DNA of 64,000 bases from Ancylomarina longa (GCF_003996985.1 NZ_RJJX01000016.1:1-64000); one strand, 5' to 3'; shown: positions 36,342-46,844, counted from the first letter of the stretch. Notes: generated from the letters alone by a model not told the origin. A program made the numbers and translations.

Positions 36342-36623
36342 CATCAAAAAACTATTTGGAGATAGGCTGAATCAATTTACGGCATCAAAAATTTGTTTGG
36401 TGATAGCCTGAACCAATTTACGGTATCAAAAATTTGTTTGGCGATAGCCTGAACCAATTTACGGCATCAAAAATTTGTTTGGCGATAGCCTGAACCAATT
36501 TACGACATCAAAAAACTGTTTGGCGATAGCCTGAACCAATTTACAGCATCAAAAATTTGTTTGGTGATAGCCTGAACCAATTTACGGCATCAAAAATTTG
36601 TTTGGTGATAGCCTGAACCAATT
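36342..36623. repeat. Seven 41-bp tandem repeats between convergent genes
   Basis: Units begin at 36342, 36383, 36424, 36465, 36506, 36547 and 36588; the last is cut to 36 bp where it meets the stop of the minus-strand cyclase gene. Copies differ by a few bases, and the first is the most divergent. Each contains a small stem GGC-GATA-GCC (or G-U variant) within TTTGG...CCAA arms. The 41-bp period is not a multiple of three, so it is not a peptide repeat. No other terminator is visible between the two convergent genes. Confidence 0.95.
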
Positions 36624-37774
36624 CAGAATTTCATTTTTGGAATAGAAGTAAAGCCTTTAATTTTGATTTCAAACAATTTAGGCCAGCGTTTACCGGTAAC
36701 AAACAATCTGTTGTTTTCGGCATCCCAGGCAATTCCATTCAAAACATCATCGTTTTGATTCAATCGGAGTCTTTCTCTGGAGGTTAGAATATTTTTTAAA
36801 TTCAGATCGCCCTCTACACGTCCCGTTTCCGGATTAATAATAACGATACGATCGGTAAGCCATACATTGGCAAATATTTTTCCATTGATATACTCCAGCT
36901 CGTTCAGGTTGGTAACTTTCCCTGCGTTATCATACACTTCTACTGTTTTTAGGTGCGAATAATCTTTCGGATTGAGAAATGTAAGGATATTCGTACCATC
37001 AGAAATCACCAATTCATCATTCATAGTAGTAATACCCCATCCCTGTCCGTTGCTGGTTTTCGGGTCAAAAACATCTACTTGTTCAAAAGTTTCGGGATCC
37101 ATTACAAAGGCCTTTTGGGCAGTCCATGTTAGCTGAATAATTTTACCATCGCAATAGGTAATTCCTTCGCCAAAATATTCCTGTTCCATATTAAAAATAG
37201 ATAGAACCTCTCCCTTTTCAAATTTCACTTTTCGCAAGGATGATTCCCCATTTTGTCCGGTACCTTCGTACAAGTAGCCATTACGATAAAACAAGCCCTG
37301 TGTATAAGCGTGTTTATCATGCGGATATGATTTCACAATTTCAAAGGAATACTGCTCAGGTGCCACATTCGATTTTAAATATACATGCGTGCTCACTTCG
37401 CCAATAGTTCCATCCACATGGTATGCCATCAGTTTTAAATTGTGTTTTCCCATGTTTGCCTTAGTGGGAGTCCATTTCCAATTCCAGGGAGCTTTCGTTT
37501 TAGTTTCCAAAAGTTCATTATCCCCAAATAATTGAACGGAATCGATATCTGCAGCACGTTTTCTGGGTATCATCACCACATCAATTGGTTTGCCAAAAAC
37601 AAATAAATCGCCCCGATGCGGACTTTTCAAACGCAAACTATTTACAATCTGTATTGTTTTCTCCAATGATTTTGCAGACTTCTTTTTGTTGCTAAGACTT
37701 CGATTTTCACTATTACCGTTACACGATACTAATACAACAGCAAGCAAACCAAATATTACAGATTGACATTTCAT
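36623..37774 (-). CDS. Glutaminyl-peptide cyclotransferase lipoprotein
   Basis: The 383-residue lipoprotein (signal ending LVSC, C18) has an N-terminal Ig-like segment (about 50-130) and a C-terminal plant-type glutaminyl cyclase domain (about 145-380) with a five-bladed propeller pattern: FTQGLFYRNGYLYEGTGQNG-like, EYFGEGITYCDGKIIQLTW and LNELEYINGKIFANVW. Such enzymes form N-terminal pyroglutamate on exported proteins, which in Bacteroidota often start with Gln after signal cleavage, as several proteins in this window do. Single gene. Confidence 0.88.
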   Translation of the reverse strand: MKCQSVIFGLLAVVLVSCNGNSENRSLSNKKKSAKSLEKTIQIVNSLRLKSPHRGDLFVFGKPIDVVMIPRKRAADIDSVQLFGDNELLETKTKAPWNWKWTPTKANMGKHNLKLMAYHVDGTIGEVSTHVYLKSNVAPEQYSFEIVKSYPHDKHAYTQGLFYRNGYLYEGTGQNGESSLRKVKFEKGEVLSIFNMEQEYFGEGITYCDGKIIQLTWTAQKAFVMDPETFEQVDVFDPKTSNGQGWGITTMNDELVISDGTNILTFLNPKDYSHLKTVEVYDNAGKVTNLNELEYINGKIFANVWLTDRIVIINPETGRVEGDLNLKNILTSRERLRLNQNDDVLNGIAWDAENNRLFVTGKRWPKLFEIKIKGFTSIPKMKF

Positions 37775-37814
37775 TTCGATATTGTTTTTAGATCACTAAT
37801 AAGAAGGAATATAA

Positions 37815-37850
37815 AAATACAAAAAACTGCCCCGAAGACTCAGGACAGTT
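37815..37850 (-). terminator. Terminator of cysS
   Basis: AACTGCCC (37825-37832) pairs with GGACAGTT (37843-37850), fully paired on the minus strand with one G-U, and a T run follows there. It lies just below the cysS stop at 37856. Confidence 0.7.
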
Positions 37851-37855
37851 TACTT

Positions 37856-39328
37856 TTATTTATTGATTTCCCATTCAAAACCATCTTTGGTGTCTTTCAC
37901 CACGATGCCTAAATTAGTTAATTCATCTCGAATGCGATCGGCTGTAGCCCAGTCTTTATTCTTTTTGGCTTCATTTCTTGTTGTTAGTAATAAGGATATA
38001 ACCTTATCCAGCATTTCATTACTGGTATTCGCTTCTTCCTCTGCTTTCAATCCCAATACATCAAAAATTAATTTCTGATACAAAGTCTTTAGCTTTTCCA
38101 GGTTGTTTGCATCAATCTTCGCATTTCCGGCAGCCAAAGCATTTATTGTTTTCACACCATCAAACAAATGAGCAATTAGAATTGGTGTATTTAAATCGTC
38201 ATTCAAAGCATCGTAGCATTTGCCTGTCAATTCCTCTGCATCAATAGTACTGGTCTCAGAAACATTAATTTTATTCAATGTTGCGAGGGCGGTCATCAAT
38301 CGCTTGAATCCTTTTTCAGCAGCTTTTAATGCATCATTCGAAAAATCCAGTGGACTGCGATAATGAGCCTGAAGCATAAAGAAACGAACAGTCATCGGAC
38401 TATAAGCCTGTTCCAAAACGTCGTTCTCGCCCGAGAACATTTGCGACAAGGTGATGAAATTCCCTAGGGATTTCCCCATCTTTTGTCCGTTGATGGTAAT
38501 CATGTTGTTGTGCATCCAATAATGCACAGCTTCGTGTCCGTGTGCTCCTGTTGACTGGGCAATCTCACATTCGTGATGTGGAAATTGTAAATCTAATCCA
38601 CCACCATGGATATCAAACTCTTCTCCTAAATATTTTTGGCTCATTGCAGAACATTCCATGTGCCAACCCGGAAATCCATCACTCCATTTCGATGGCCAGC
38701 GCATAATATGCTCCGGAGCTGCTTTCTTCCACAGGGCAAAATCAAAGCTATTCTTCTTCTCGCCTTGTCCATCCAGTTCACGGGTATTAGAAATCAGATC
38801 CTCAATCTTTCTTCCCGAAAGTTTTCCGTAATCATACTTTTTACTGTAGGCTTCCACATCAAAATAAACAGATCCATTGCTTTCGTAGGCAAAACCATTA
38901 GCAAGCAATTGATCAATCATAGCCATTTGCTCCATGATATGTCCTGAGGCACGAGGCTCAATACTAGGCTTTCGCACATTCAAATCATCCATATCCTTAT
39001 GGTAACGATCGGTATAAAATTGCACCACTTCCATTGGCTCCAATTCTTCTAAACGAGCCTTTTTTGCAATTTTATCCTCTCCCTCATCGGCATCATTTAC
39101 CAAATGTCCTACGTCGGTAATATTTCTAACGTAACGTACCTTATAACCCAGGTGAGTTAAATATCTGAAAAGTAAATCGAAAGTAATTGCCGGACGAGCA
39201 TGCCCCAAATGAGCATCACCATATACCGTAGGACCACAAACATACAAACCAACATGGGATGCATTAATGGGTTCAAACAATTCTTTTTTGCGATTTAGTG
39301 TATTATAAATGAACAACTTGTTTTCCAT
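37856..39328 (-). CDS. cysS: Cysteinyl-tRNA synthetase
   Basis: Class I synthetase charging tRNA-Cys. The 490-residue protein shows the Cys-containing [15 protein letters not shown] (HIGH motif) near residue 30, the zinc-site [10 protein letters not shown] and HHECE residues, and the KMSKS-type loop KMGKSLGNF. The length is normal. Single gene with its own terminator. Confidence 0.96.
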   Translation of the reverse strand: MENKLFIYNTLNRKKELFEPINASHVGLYVCGPTVYGDAHLGHARPAITFDLLFRYLTHLGYKVRYVRNITDVGHLVNDADEGEDKIAKKARLEELEPMEVVQFYTDRYHKDMDDLNVRKPSIEPRASGHIMEQMAMIDQLLANGFAYESNGSVYFDVEAYSKKYDYGKLSGRKIEDLISNTRELDGQGEKKNSFDFALWKKAAPEHIMRWPSKWSDGFPGWHMECSAMSQKYLGEEFDIHGGGLDLQFPHHECEIAQSTGAHGHEAVHYWMHNNMITINGQKMGKSLGNFITLSQMFSGENDVLEQAYSPMTVRFFMLQAHYRSPLDFSNDALKAAEKGFKRLMTALATLNKINVSETSTIDAEELTGKCYDALNDDLNTPILIAHLFDGVKTINALAAGNAKIDANNLEKLKTLYQKLIFDVLGLKAEEEANTSNEMLDKVISLLLTTRNEAKKNKDWATADRIRDELTNLGIVVKDTKDGFEWEINK

Positions 39329-39379
39329 ATTCGTAATAATAAGTCGAAATTGTAATTGGGGCTGTAAAATTATAAAAAA

Positions 39380-40210
39380 TTATTGCTCGGAATGTGTAAT
39401 CCAGCGAATAATCTTAGAATTCTGATAGATAGCAGTTTTTACCAATATGCCATTTGCATCATAGAAATACCTTTTTCCGTTGAGAAATTTCCCATCGGCA
39501 AAATCTCCTTCCCGATCGGGTTTCCTGAATTTGTTGTAAAGAATATAATGCCCATTTCCAGAAAATACATCAGTTGTAGTACCTTGTTTCTGAGCCTTCT
39601 CAGGCGTCCGCGGATATTCCACACAAGATCCTTCCTCTAATTGCCCTTGGGAGAAATGCTTTTTACTCCTTAACTCACCATTCTCATAAAACTCCTGAAT
39701 CTCACCTTCCTTATTACCATTAAACCAATTTCCCTTAATAGATACTTTTCCATTTTCATGATAATATTCCTGATATCCCGTTCGCTTGCCATATTTATTA
39801 AAGAAAAAGTGACCCGATATATTTCCTTTCTCAGAATAACAATAATACTCTCCTTCCCAATGATCACTTACCCAATTCCCTTTTTCCAACAGGTTTCCAT
39901 TAGCGTAATAGGAACACATTTCTCCATTGGGTATGCCATTTACGAATTGAATTACATAGGACAAAATACCATCTTTCCGATAGTTTTTCCAGATACCATT
40001 CTTTTTGTTGTTAATATAATTTCCTTCTCTTATCTTTACACCATTACAATATTCTATCCAAGATCCTTGTTTTCGATTTTCTTTATCAACCTGGTTGATG
40101 GTATTCTGAACAACTTCTCCAAAGGAAACATGACAAATCACCAATGGTATTACCCATAAAATAAGGCGATGAAATATTGGCTTAATCGATTTGAAAAAAT
40201 GTAATTTCAT
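39380..40210 (-). CDS. Exported MORN-repeat (YwqK-like) protein
   Basis: The 276-residue protein has an N-terminal hydrophobic signal (about residues 13-30) and then at least seven MORN-2-type repeats of roughly 23 residues, each with a Y-x-x-NG-K/G pattern (for example YYHENGKVSIKGNWFNGNKEG). The family is labelled YwqK antitoxin-like in databases, but there is no toxin gene beside it and it is exported, so an antitoxin role is unlikely. It probably forms an extended beta-hairpin array at the cell surface or periplasm. Confidence 0.8.
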   Translation of the reverse strand: MKLHFFKSIKPIFHRLILWVIPLVICHVSFGEVVQNTINQVDKENRKQGSWIEYCNGVKIREGNYINNKKNGIWKNYRKDGILSYVIQFVNGIPNGEMCSYYANGNLLEKGNWVSDHWEGEYYCYSEKGNISGHFFFNKYGKRTGYQEYYHENGKVSIKGNWFNGNKEGEIQEFYENGELRSKKHFSQGQLEEGSCVEYPRTPEKAQKQGTTTDVFSGNGHYILYNKFRKPDREGDFADGKFLNGKRYFYDANGILVKTAIYQNSKIIRWITHSEQ

Positions 40211-40343
40211 GAAATGTCTATGGCTGTAAATAAGCCAATTCTTTAATATAAAATTGATGGAACTGCCGGGTAAAATACAAATTTTATTCTTACTTTAATT
40301 TAAAAGCTATTTTTCAGATCAAATCTTAATAAAGATTTATAAA

Positions 40344-42497
40344 ATGACAAAAAAACGTAAAACAACAGGACAACGACATAATCGTAAAAGCCTGGAAAAA
40401 CTGATTATTAACATCTTTACAAATAATCCAACCAAGACATTTAACTACAAACAAATTTCAAGAGAATTGGATATAAAAGACATGGGTATAAAACAGCTCA
40501 TTGTTGGAATTTTATTCGATTTGGTGGAGCTGGAATATCTTCATGAAATCTCAACAGGAAAATATAAACTAAAATCAAAAATAGGCAATATAACTGGTGT
40601 GGTTGACATGACTGCAAGAGGTGCTGCCTTTATTGTTTCGGAAGATCTGGAAGAGGATGTTTTCGTATCGCAGGCCAATTTAAACCGAGCTTTGCATGGT
40701 GATGTGGTAAAAGTTTCTCTATATGCCAGAAAAAAAAGCAAACAACCCGAAGGAGAAGTGGTGGAAGTTATAAAACGCAAAAAAACCACTTTTGTAGGCA
40801 TTGTTGATATCTCAAAAAATTATGCCTTTTTAGTATCATCAGGCAGGCAAATGCCCTACGATATATTTCTTCCATTAAGTAAGCTGAATGGAGCTCAAAA
40901 CGGCGATAAGGCAATTGCGCAAATCATCGAATGGCCTAAAAAATCTAAAAATCCGGTTGGACAGATTGTTAGCGTGCTTGGAAAACCAGGAGAAAACGAC
41001 ACCGAGATGCACGCCATACTTGCTGAATTTGATTTGCCTCATCAATTTCCGGAGAAAGTAAATGAGGCAGCAGAATTAATTTCTGATAAGATCACAGATG
41101 AGGAAATTACCAAGCGAAGAGATTTTAGAAACATTACTACTTTCACCATCGACCCTCAGGATGCCAAAGATTTCGACGACGCACTATCGATTCGTGCATT
41201 GGAAAATGGAAATTGGGAGGTCGGCATTCATATTGCGGATGTTACCCACTATGTTAGGAAAGGAAGTATTATCGAGCAGGAAGCTTTTGAGAGAGCCACT
41301 TCAGTATATTTAGTAGATCGGGTGGTGCCGATGTTACCGGAACGATTGTCAAACGGAGTTTGTTCCCTGCGGCCTAATGAGGAAAAACTTACCTTTTCTG
41401 CTGTTTTCGAAATGGACGATAAGGGCGATATTCATAATAGCTGGATAGGCAAAACAGTAATCAATTCAAATAGGCGTTTTACCTATGAAGAAGCTCAGCA
41501 GATCATTGAAACAGGAGAAGGAGACTTTAAGGAAGAAGTTTTACAACTTGATATTTTAGCCAAATTTCTTCGTGAGAAACGCTTTAAAAATGGAGCGATT
41601 GACTTCGATCGTTTTGAAGTAAAATTCGAAATTGATGAAAAGGGAAAACCAACAAGAGTTTTCTTTAAGGAATCGAAAGACTCGAATAAATTGATTGAGG
41701 AATTTATGCTGCTTGCCAACAAACGAGTAGCCGAAAGCATTGGAAAGGTTGCCAAAGGGAAAAAGGTAAAAACCTTTGTTTACAGGACACACGATCAACC
41801 CAATCCTGATAAGTTAAATACCTTTAATCAGTTCATTCGCAAGTTTGGTTATGGAATTAAAACAAGCAATGCAAATGCCATCTCTACTTCATTAAATTCT
41901 CTTTTGCATGAAGTAAAAGGCGAGAACATTCAAAATTTGGTAGAAACGCTTGCCATTCGATCTATGGCAAAAGCGGAATATTCCACTGTAAATATTGGTC
42001 ATTATGGCCTGCATTTTGATTTTTATTCGCATTTCACTTCACCTATCCGAAGATATCCAGACATGATGGTGCATCGCCTGTTGGAGAAGTATTTTGCGGG
42101 AGGCAAATCGGCTAATGCAGACAAATACGAAGAGTTTTGTCAACATTGTAGCGAAATGGAGCAGAAAGCAGCAAATGCAGAAAGATCCTCCATTAAATAC
42201 AAGCAAGTTGAATTTATGCAGGAGCATGTAGGTCAAGATTTTGAAGGAACTATTTCCGGTGTAACCGAATGGGGATTTTATGTGGAATTGGACGAAAACA
42301 AATGTGAAGGTATGGTCTCGATTCGCGAACTGGAAGATGACTTTTATGAATTTGATGAAGACAATTACTGCATTGTTGGACGTCATCACCGAAAGATCTA
42401 TCAGTTGGGAGACAAAATAAACATTCGCGTTGCTAAAGCCAATCTGGTTGCCAAACAACTCGATTTTGTTCTTGCTGATAAGGAATCAGAAGTTTAA
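40344..42497 (+). CDS. rnr: Ribonuclease R
   Basis: The 717-residue 3'-5' exoribonuclease degrades structured RNA. Order of parts: N-terminal winged helix (about 15-75), two cold-shock RNA-binding domains, the RNB catalytic domain with the metal-binding Asp cluster FTIDPQDAKDFDDALSI (about 271-287), and a C-terminal S1 domain (about 625-705). The motif HYGLHFDFYSHFTSPIRRYPD is family-typical. Single gene between strong terminator and an empty upstream leader. Confidence 0.95.
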   Translation: MTKKRKTTGQRHNRKSLEKLIINIFTNNPTKTFNYKQISRELDIKDMGIKQLIVGILFDLVELEYLHEISTGKYKLKSKIGNITGVVDMTARGAAFIVSEDLEEDVFVSQANLNRALHGDVVKVSLYARKKSKQPEGEVVEVIKRKKTTFVGIVDISKNYAFLVSSGRQMPYDIFLPLSKLNGAQNGDKAIAQIIEWPKKSKNPVGQIVSVLGKPGENDTEMHAILAEFDLPHQFPEKVNEAAELISDKITDEEITKRRDFRNITTFTIDPQDAKDFDDALSIRALENGNWEVGIHIADVTHYVRKGSIIEQEAFERATSVYLVDRVVPMLPERLSNGVCSLRPNEEKLTFSAVFEMDDKGDIHNSWIGKTVINSNRRFTYEEAQQIIETGEGDFKEEVLQLDILAKFLREKRFKNGAIDFDRFEVKFEIDEKGKPTRVFFKESKDSNKLIEEFMLLANKRVAESIGKVAKGKKVKTFVYRTHDQPNPDKLNTFNQFIRKFGYGIKTSNANAISTSLNSLLHEVKGENIQNLVETLAIRSMAKAEYSTVNIGHYGLHFDFYSHFTSPIRRYPDMMVHRLLEKYFAGGKSANADKYEEFCQHCSEMEQKAANAERSSIKYKQVEFMQEHVGQDFEGTISGVTEWGFYVELDENKCEGMVSIRELEDDFYEFDEDNYCIVGRHHRKIYQLGDKINIRVAKANLVAKQLDFVLADKESEV

Positions 42498-42506
42498 ATA
42501 TCACAA

Positions 42507-42544
42507 AAGAGGCAGTTCTATTAATGTTAATAGAACTGCCTTTT
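42507..42544 (+). terminator. Terminator of rnr
   Basis: Near-perfect 13-14 bp stem (GGCAGTTCTATTA with TAATAGAACTGCC, 42511-42540) flanked by AAAA and TTTT. The remaining 290 bp to 42833 hold one promoter-like box and nothing else I can support. Confidence 0.85.
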
Positions 42545-42742
42545 ACTTGGATAAACAGTTTTCTACTTCTTAAAAATTAAGAAGTTATAAACATCTATCA
42601 AAACATTTCCTATTCCTTTATGAAAGGGAAATAATTTCTTCCTGAATTTTACTAACAGAAAAAGTAGCATGTCCACCTTTCTGGAGTTCAAATTCCTTAA
42701 TATAAAAGAAAGCGTTCATTTCGTACATCCGCTCTTTTTATG

Positions 42743-42750
42743 TAATTTTG
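42743..42750 (+). promoter_or_regulatory. Putative -7 element of the sigma-54 activator gene
   Basis: TAATTTTG matches TAnnTTTG 83 bp above the ATG at 42834. The -33 area lacks TTG. Confidence 0.35.
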
Positions 42751-42833
42751 GTTGAAAGGCTGATTTTCCGGCATTTTTCTTTCGATGAATTCCTGAATAT
42801 ATCTCAAACAACATACAAACGATCCTATTTCGC

Positions 42834-44186
42834 ATGAAGAAAGTACTAATCATAGATGATGACCCTACAATTTGCATGATGCTTCAAGGATTGCTGAAGC
42901 GAAAAAATTTTGATGCAGACACCGTCTTTTCTGCTGGAGAAGCCCTTAAGAAGTTGGAGATTCAGGCATTTGATCTGGTATTAAGTGATTTTCGTTTACC
43001 CGATTTTGATGGGTTGGAACTATTGCAGAAAATAAAAGCGATGCTTCCTCAGGTTCCTGTCATCATCATGACATCCTATGCGGATATCAGAACGGCAGTT
43101 AGTGCGATAAAGATGGGAGCTTTTGAATATGTAACCAAGCCTTTAAATCCGGATGAAATTTTATTGCTTATCAATTCCGCTCTTGAAAAATCAGAATTAC
43201 TTCAAAATTCAGAGAGAGCCAAAAAAATTAAATCAAAGCATACCATTGAATTTGTTCGGGGAAATAGTTCCAATGCGCTTCAAATTGATCAATATATCAA
43301 GTTGGTAGCACCAACCGATATGTCGGTAATCATCGAGGGAGAAAGTGGTACTGGAAAAGAAATTGCAGCACGCAGAATTCATGCGGAAAGCAATCGTAAA
43401 AAAAAGGTATTTGTTGCTGTTGATTGTGGTGCACTATCTACAGAACTAGCCGGAAGCGAATTATTTGGACATGCAAAAGGCTCCTTCACCGGTGCAATTA
43501 ACGACAAAGAAGGTCAATTTGAAGCCGCAAAAGGTGGCACCTTATTTTTAGATGAAATAGGTAATCTATCTTACGAAATACAGGTAAAGCTCCTACGTGC
43601 CCTACAAGAAAGAAAAATACGCAGAATAGGAAGCAATAAAGATATTGATGTGGATGTACGAATCCTGGTTGCCACAAATGAAGATCTTTCTCTTTCTGTA
43701 AGTAATGGGGAATTCAGGGAAGATTTATACCATCGCCTGAATGAATTTAAAATTACAGTGCCCGCTTTAAGAAACAGAGTAGAAGACATTGAATTGTTCG
43801 CAAATTACTTCTTGGAATTATCCAATAACGAATTACATAAAAATGTAAGTAAATTTTCCCCCGAAGTATTAGAAAAGTTCAAAGATTATTCCTGGCCTGG
43901 CAATCTTCGTGAATTACGTAATGTTGTCCGCCGCTCTGTATTATTAAGCCCGGAAAAACAAATCGAAATTAGTAGTCTGGCCAACGAAATATTAAGGGAG
44001 AACAAAAGCAATGATGTGGTTTTGGAGGGATCCAATTTAAAATTAATTCAAGCGACAAATGAGAAGGAATTAATAATAAACACTCTTCGAAAAGTGAATT
44101 TTAATAAATCGAAAGCGGCAAGATTACTAAATATCGATCGCAAAACCCTATACAATAAGATAAAACAATACGGAATAAAAGTATAA
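42834..44186 (+). CDS. Sigma-54-dependent response regulator (NtrC family)
   Basis: The 450-residue regulator has a receiver domain (acidic D8/D9, phospho-acceptor D52, K103-region TKPLNPDE), an AAA+ domain (about 135-375: Walker A GESGTGKE, sigma-54 contact loop GSFTGA, Walker B GGTLFLDEIG, arginine-finger region) and a Fis-type helix-turn-helix (KSKAARLLNIDRKTLYNKIK). It activates sigma-54 promoters when phosphorylated. The hybrid kinase gene lies convergent, 7 bp away, and is the likely partner. GSFTGA is a functional variant of GAFTGA in other activators. Confidence 0.93.
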   Translation: MKKVLIIDDDPTICMMLQGLLKRKNFDADTVFSAGEALKKLEIQAFDLVLSDFRLPDFDGLELLQKIKAMLPQVPVIIMTSYADIRTAVSAIKMGAFEYVTKPLNPDEILLLINSALEKSELLQNSERAKKIKSKHTIEFVRGNSSNALQIDQYIKLVAPTDMSVIIEGESGTGKEIAARRIHAESNRKKKVFVAVDCGALSTELAGSELFGHAKGSFTGAINDKEGQFEAAKGGTLFLDEIGNLSYEIQVKLLRALQERKIRRIGSNKDIDVDVRILVATNEDLSLSVSNGEFREDLYHRLNEFKITVPALRNRVEDIELFANYFLELSNNELHKNVSKFSPEVLEKFKDYSWPGNLRELRNVVRRSVLLSPEKQIEISSLANEILRENKSNDVVLEGSNLKLIQATNEKELIINTLRKVNFNKSKAARLLNIDRKTLYNKIKQYGIKV

Positions 44187-44193
44187 AATTATA

Positions 44194-46743
44194 CTACGAA
44201 ATTATCTCATTTCGTATCGAAGAAATCACGACACTTGTATTTTTTTCAACTCTAAAAATCAATTGCTTAATTAGATTTACGTCTGGTTTTACATCAGATT
44301 TACAATGTAACAATTCCTCTAATTGTCTTAAATTTGGTGTAACAGATTCAACTTTTAATTGGTTAAAAGAAGTAAGCATTTTGTGTGCAATTGAGCCAAC
44401 TTTAAGATAATCTTCCTCTTTATAAGCCATATTCAACTCCCTAATATTCTCTTCTGCAGAACGTATAAATTGATTTATAATTTGCTGGATCAGTTCCGGA
44501 TCATCCGATGTAAATTGCTTTATTGGACTTAGATCAAACAATATGGGAGCGGAATCCTCTTCAATTTGACTATTTTCTATAGAATTAATTTCAGATTTTT
44601 CAATCAAACATTCATTCAGTATATTCATCAAGATATCCTCATCAAAAGGCTTCACCAAGCATTCCGTCATTCCGGAGGCTATATATTTCTGAAGGTCGGA
44701 TTCCCGAACATTAGCCGTAAGTGCTACTATTGGGATACTCCCCATTTCTCCCTCTTTTATATTTCTTATTCTACGACAAAGCTCAATTCCGCCCATTTCA
44801 GGCATGTGAATATCCGTTAACACCATATCGTAAGAATTCTTTTGGAGCAAATCCCAGGCTTTAGAACCATCTTCCACAAAATCAGCTTTCAGTTTCCAAC
44901 CATTAAAAATCGTCCTGATCAGCAGTAAACTGTATTCATCATCATCAGCAATCAGAAACCTTTTGGTTTGCAGCTTAGCGACTTGCCCATTCATGATTTG
45001 CTTAGTAGTCACAACTTCTCCGTGAGTTGATACTGCCAAAGGAATTCGAAGTGTAAAGCAGGAACCTTCTCCTATTTCACTTTCTACATACAGGTCTCCG
45101 CCAAGCAAATGAGCCAAGCGTCGGCTAATAGCTAAACCAAGTCCTGTTCCACCATATTTTCTTGCCGAAAAAGAATCTGCCTGACTAAAATCTTCGAAAA
45201 TAGTCTCCAATTTATCATCAGCAATCCCAATTCCTGTATCTTTCACATCTACTTGAAAGAGAAATCGATCTCCCTGCGGAATAAGAGCGGCATTAATTTT
45301 TACACTTCCTTTAGCGGTAAATTTTAATGCGTTCGATCCCAGGTTTAATATTATCTGTTTAATACGAAATGGATCGCTAGATAATAGTATTTCTGAATCC
45401 CCCTGAAATTCCCAAGTGAAATCCAATTTTCTTAACTCAGCATTAATCTTCAGCACATCAAAAACATCAGAAATGATGGAATATGGTTTAAATCCAATAT
45501 TTTCGATACGCAACTTCCCTGCTTCAATTTTAGAAAGATCCAGAATTTCATTCACCAAGCCCAATAAATGCTTGGATGAATTTTTTAACACCTTCACAAA
45601 ATGCTGTTGTTGTGCTTCCAGTTTTGTTTTATTCAACTGATTTGTAAATCCAATAATGGCATTTAAAGGAGTACGAATTTCATGACTCATGCTGGATAAG
45701 AAGTCCTCTTTAACCTTGGCCAATTTTTCAGCCCTGCCTTTGGCCACCAAAAGTTCTTTCCGATAAAAATTACTCTTGGTAATATCCATCAAAATAAAAA
45801 TGATGAATAAGATACCCAGAACAAAAGCAATCATGATGATAATGGAGATCGTAAATATTGAATTACTTGCAATCTGTTTCGCTTTCACTGATGCTTTCGT
45901 TAATTGTTGCATCCTTTCCTTTTCCAATTGATTGAGCAATAGCTTAATTTTATCCCAGATAAGGCTATTTTCTTCCACCAACTGAAGTTCCTCCCTGGAA
46001 ACGATATCTCTATTCAATTGTTCTTTTTGTTGAGCTATTTGTAACATATTCTCCAAACTCCGCAACAAACTATCTTCCTGCGGCAGATAACTGGTATCCA
46101 CTTTTACTTCCGTTCTCTTCACTACTGTTTCCAGAGAATCCACTCCCCTTTCCTCGGCTTTTTTGCCTTTAAATAAACGATTAAAAAAGGTTTGCTTCTT
46201 TTCTTTAACTTCAGCAGCAGTCATTACTGTATCAAGAAAAGTAAAAGTGGTGGTGGTTGTTTTTATTTTAGTTTTCGCAGAATCAGAAACTTCGCTAAGT
46301 TGCCGAATTGCCTTTTGCGATAGATTTTCTTTCTCTTTGTTTCGTTTCAGAATCACAAACTTCTCCAGTCGATCAGCACGTTCATTTAATAAGTAATTCA
46401 TCGAATCAATTAACAGATTAGATACACTACTATCCAAATTAAAATGACGCAAAGAATCCAGTTCAGACTGAATTTCGAATACATTCCTGGCATATAGTTC
46501 CAGATAACGCTCTTTCTTGGTAAGGGAATAGATTCTAATTTGGTTCTCAGCCTCGGAGAGACTTGTGAGAATGTGATTCATTCTTGCTATTTCTGCATCC
46601 GGTTTCGACAATGAAACTACCGAATTAAAAAGCTTATTATAGGATTGATATGCAATAAACAACGAAGCTAATATTGCCAGGAATACAAAAACATATCCCA
46701 TTATAACTTTTATTTTTATGCTACTTCGACGTTCTGATGCCAT
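44194..46743 (-). CDS. Hybrid sensor histidine kinase with receiver and Hpt domains
   Basis: The 849-residue membrane kinase has two transmembrane helices (about 10-28 and 296-318) enclosing a periplasmic helical sensor of about 265 residues with an unusual Thr-rich, charged insertion (KTTTTTFTFLDTV and a Lys/Glu patch). Then HisKA with H354 (SHEIRTPL), HATPase (N-box, GTGLGLAIS), receiver with D644 (LTDIHMP) and a C-terminal Hpt with H787 (AHKMLTSF). The built-in phosphorelay H-D-H probably feeds the D52 of the adjacent sigma-54 activator. The signal sensed is unknown. Confidence 0.92.
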   Translation of the reverse strand: MASERRSSIKIKVIMGYVFVFLAILASLFIAYQSYNKLFNSVVSLSKPDAEIARMNHILTSLSEAENQIRIYSLTKKERYLELYARNVFEIQSELDSLRHFNLDSSVSNLLIDSMNYLLNERADRLEKFVILKRNKEKENLSQKAIRQLSEVSDSAKTKIKTTTTTFTFLDTVMTAAEVKEKKQTFFNRLFKGKKAEERGVDSLETVVKRTEVKVDTSYLPQEDSLLRSLENMLQIAQQKEQLNRDIVSREELQLVEENSLIWDKIKLLLNQLEKERMQQLTKASVKAKQIASNSIFTISIIIMIAFVLGILFIIFILMDITKSNFYRKELLVAKGRAEKLAKVKEDFLSSMSHEIRTPLNAIIGFTNQLNKTKLEAQQQHFVKVLKNSSKHLLGLVNEILDLSKIEAGKLRIENIGFKPYSIISDVFDVLKINAELRKLDFTWEFQGDSEILLSSDPFRIKQIILNLGSNALKFTAKGSVKINAALIPQGDRFLFQVDVKDTGIGIADDKLETIFEDFSQADSFSARKYGGTGLGLAISRRLAHLLGGDLYVESEIGEGSCFTLRIPLAVSTHGEVVTTKQIMNGQVAKLQTKRFLIADDDEYSLLLIRTIFNGWKLKADFVEDGSKAWDLLQKNSYDMVLTDIHMPEMGGIELCRRIRNIKEGEMGSIPIVALTANVRESDLQKYIASGMTECLVKPFDEDILMNILNECLIEKSEINSIENSQIEEDSAPILFDLSPIKQFTSDDPELIQQIINQFIRSAEENIRELNMAYKEEDYLKVGSIAHKMLTSFNQLKVESVTPNLRQLEELLHCKSDVKPDVNLIKQLIFRVEKNTSVVISSIRNEIIS

Positions 46744-46844
46744 CTGATAAGGAACTATATTTTAAAATCTTATCCAAGATACGGAAAGTAAAGAAGATTT
46801 TCATAGGTTAACTCAAACCCTCTTATTCCTCAAATATCTCAACC

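Noticed and set aside
36342-36623. CRISPR array
   Set aside because: Copies are contiguous with no unique spacers and there are no cas genes.
39380-40210. Toxin-antitoxin system (YwqK label)
   Set aside because: No partner gene is adjacent and the protein has an export signal, so the label reflects only the MORN repeats.
43471-43500. Loss of sigma-54 contact because the loop is GSFTGA and not GAFTGA
   Set aside because: GSFTGA is found in working activators, so it is not evidence of inactivity.
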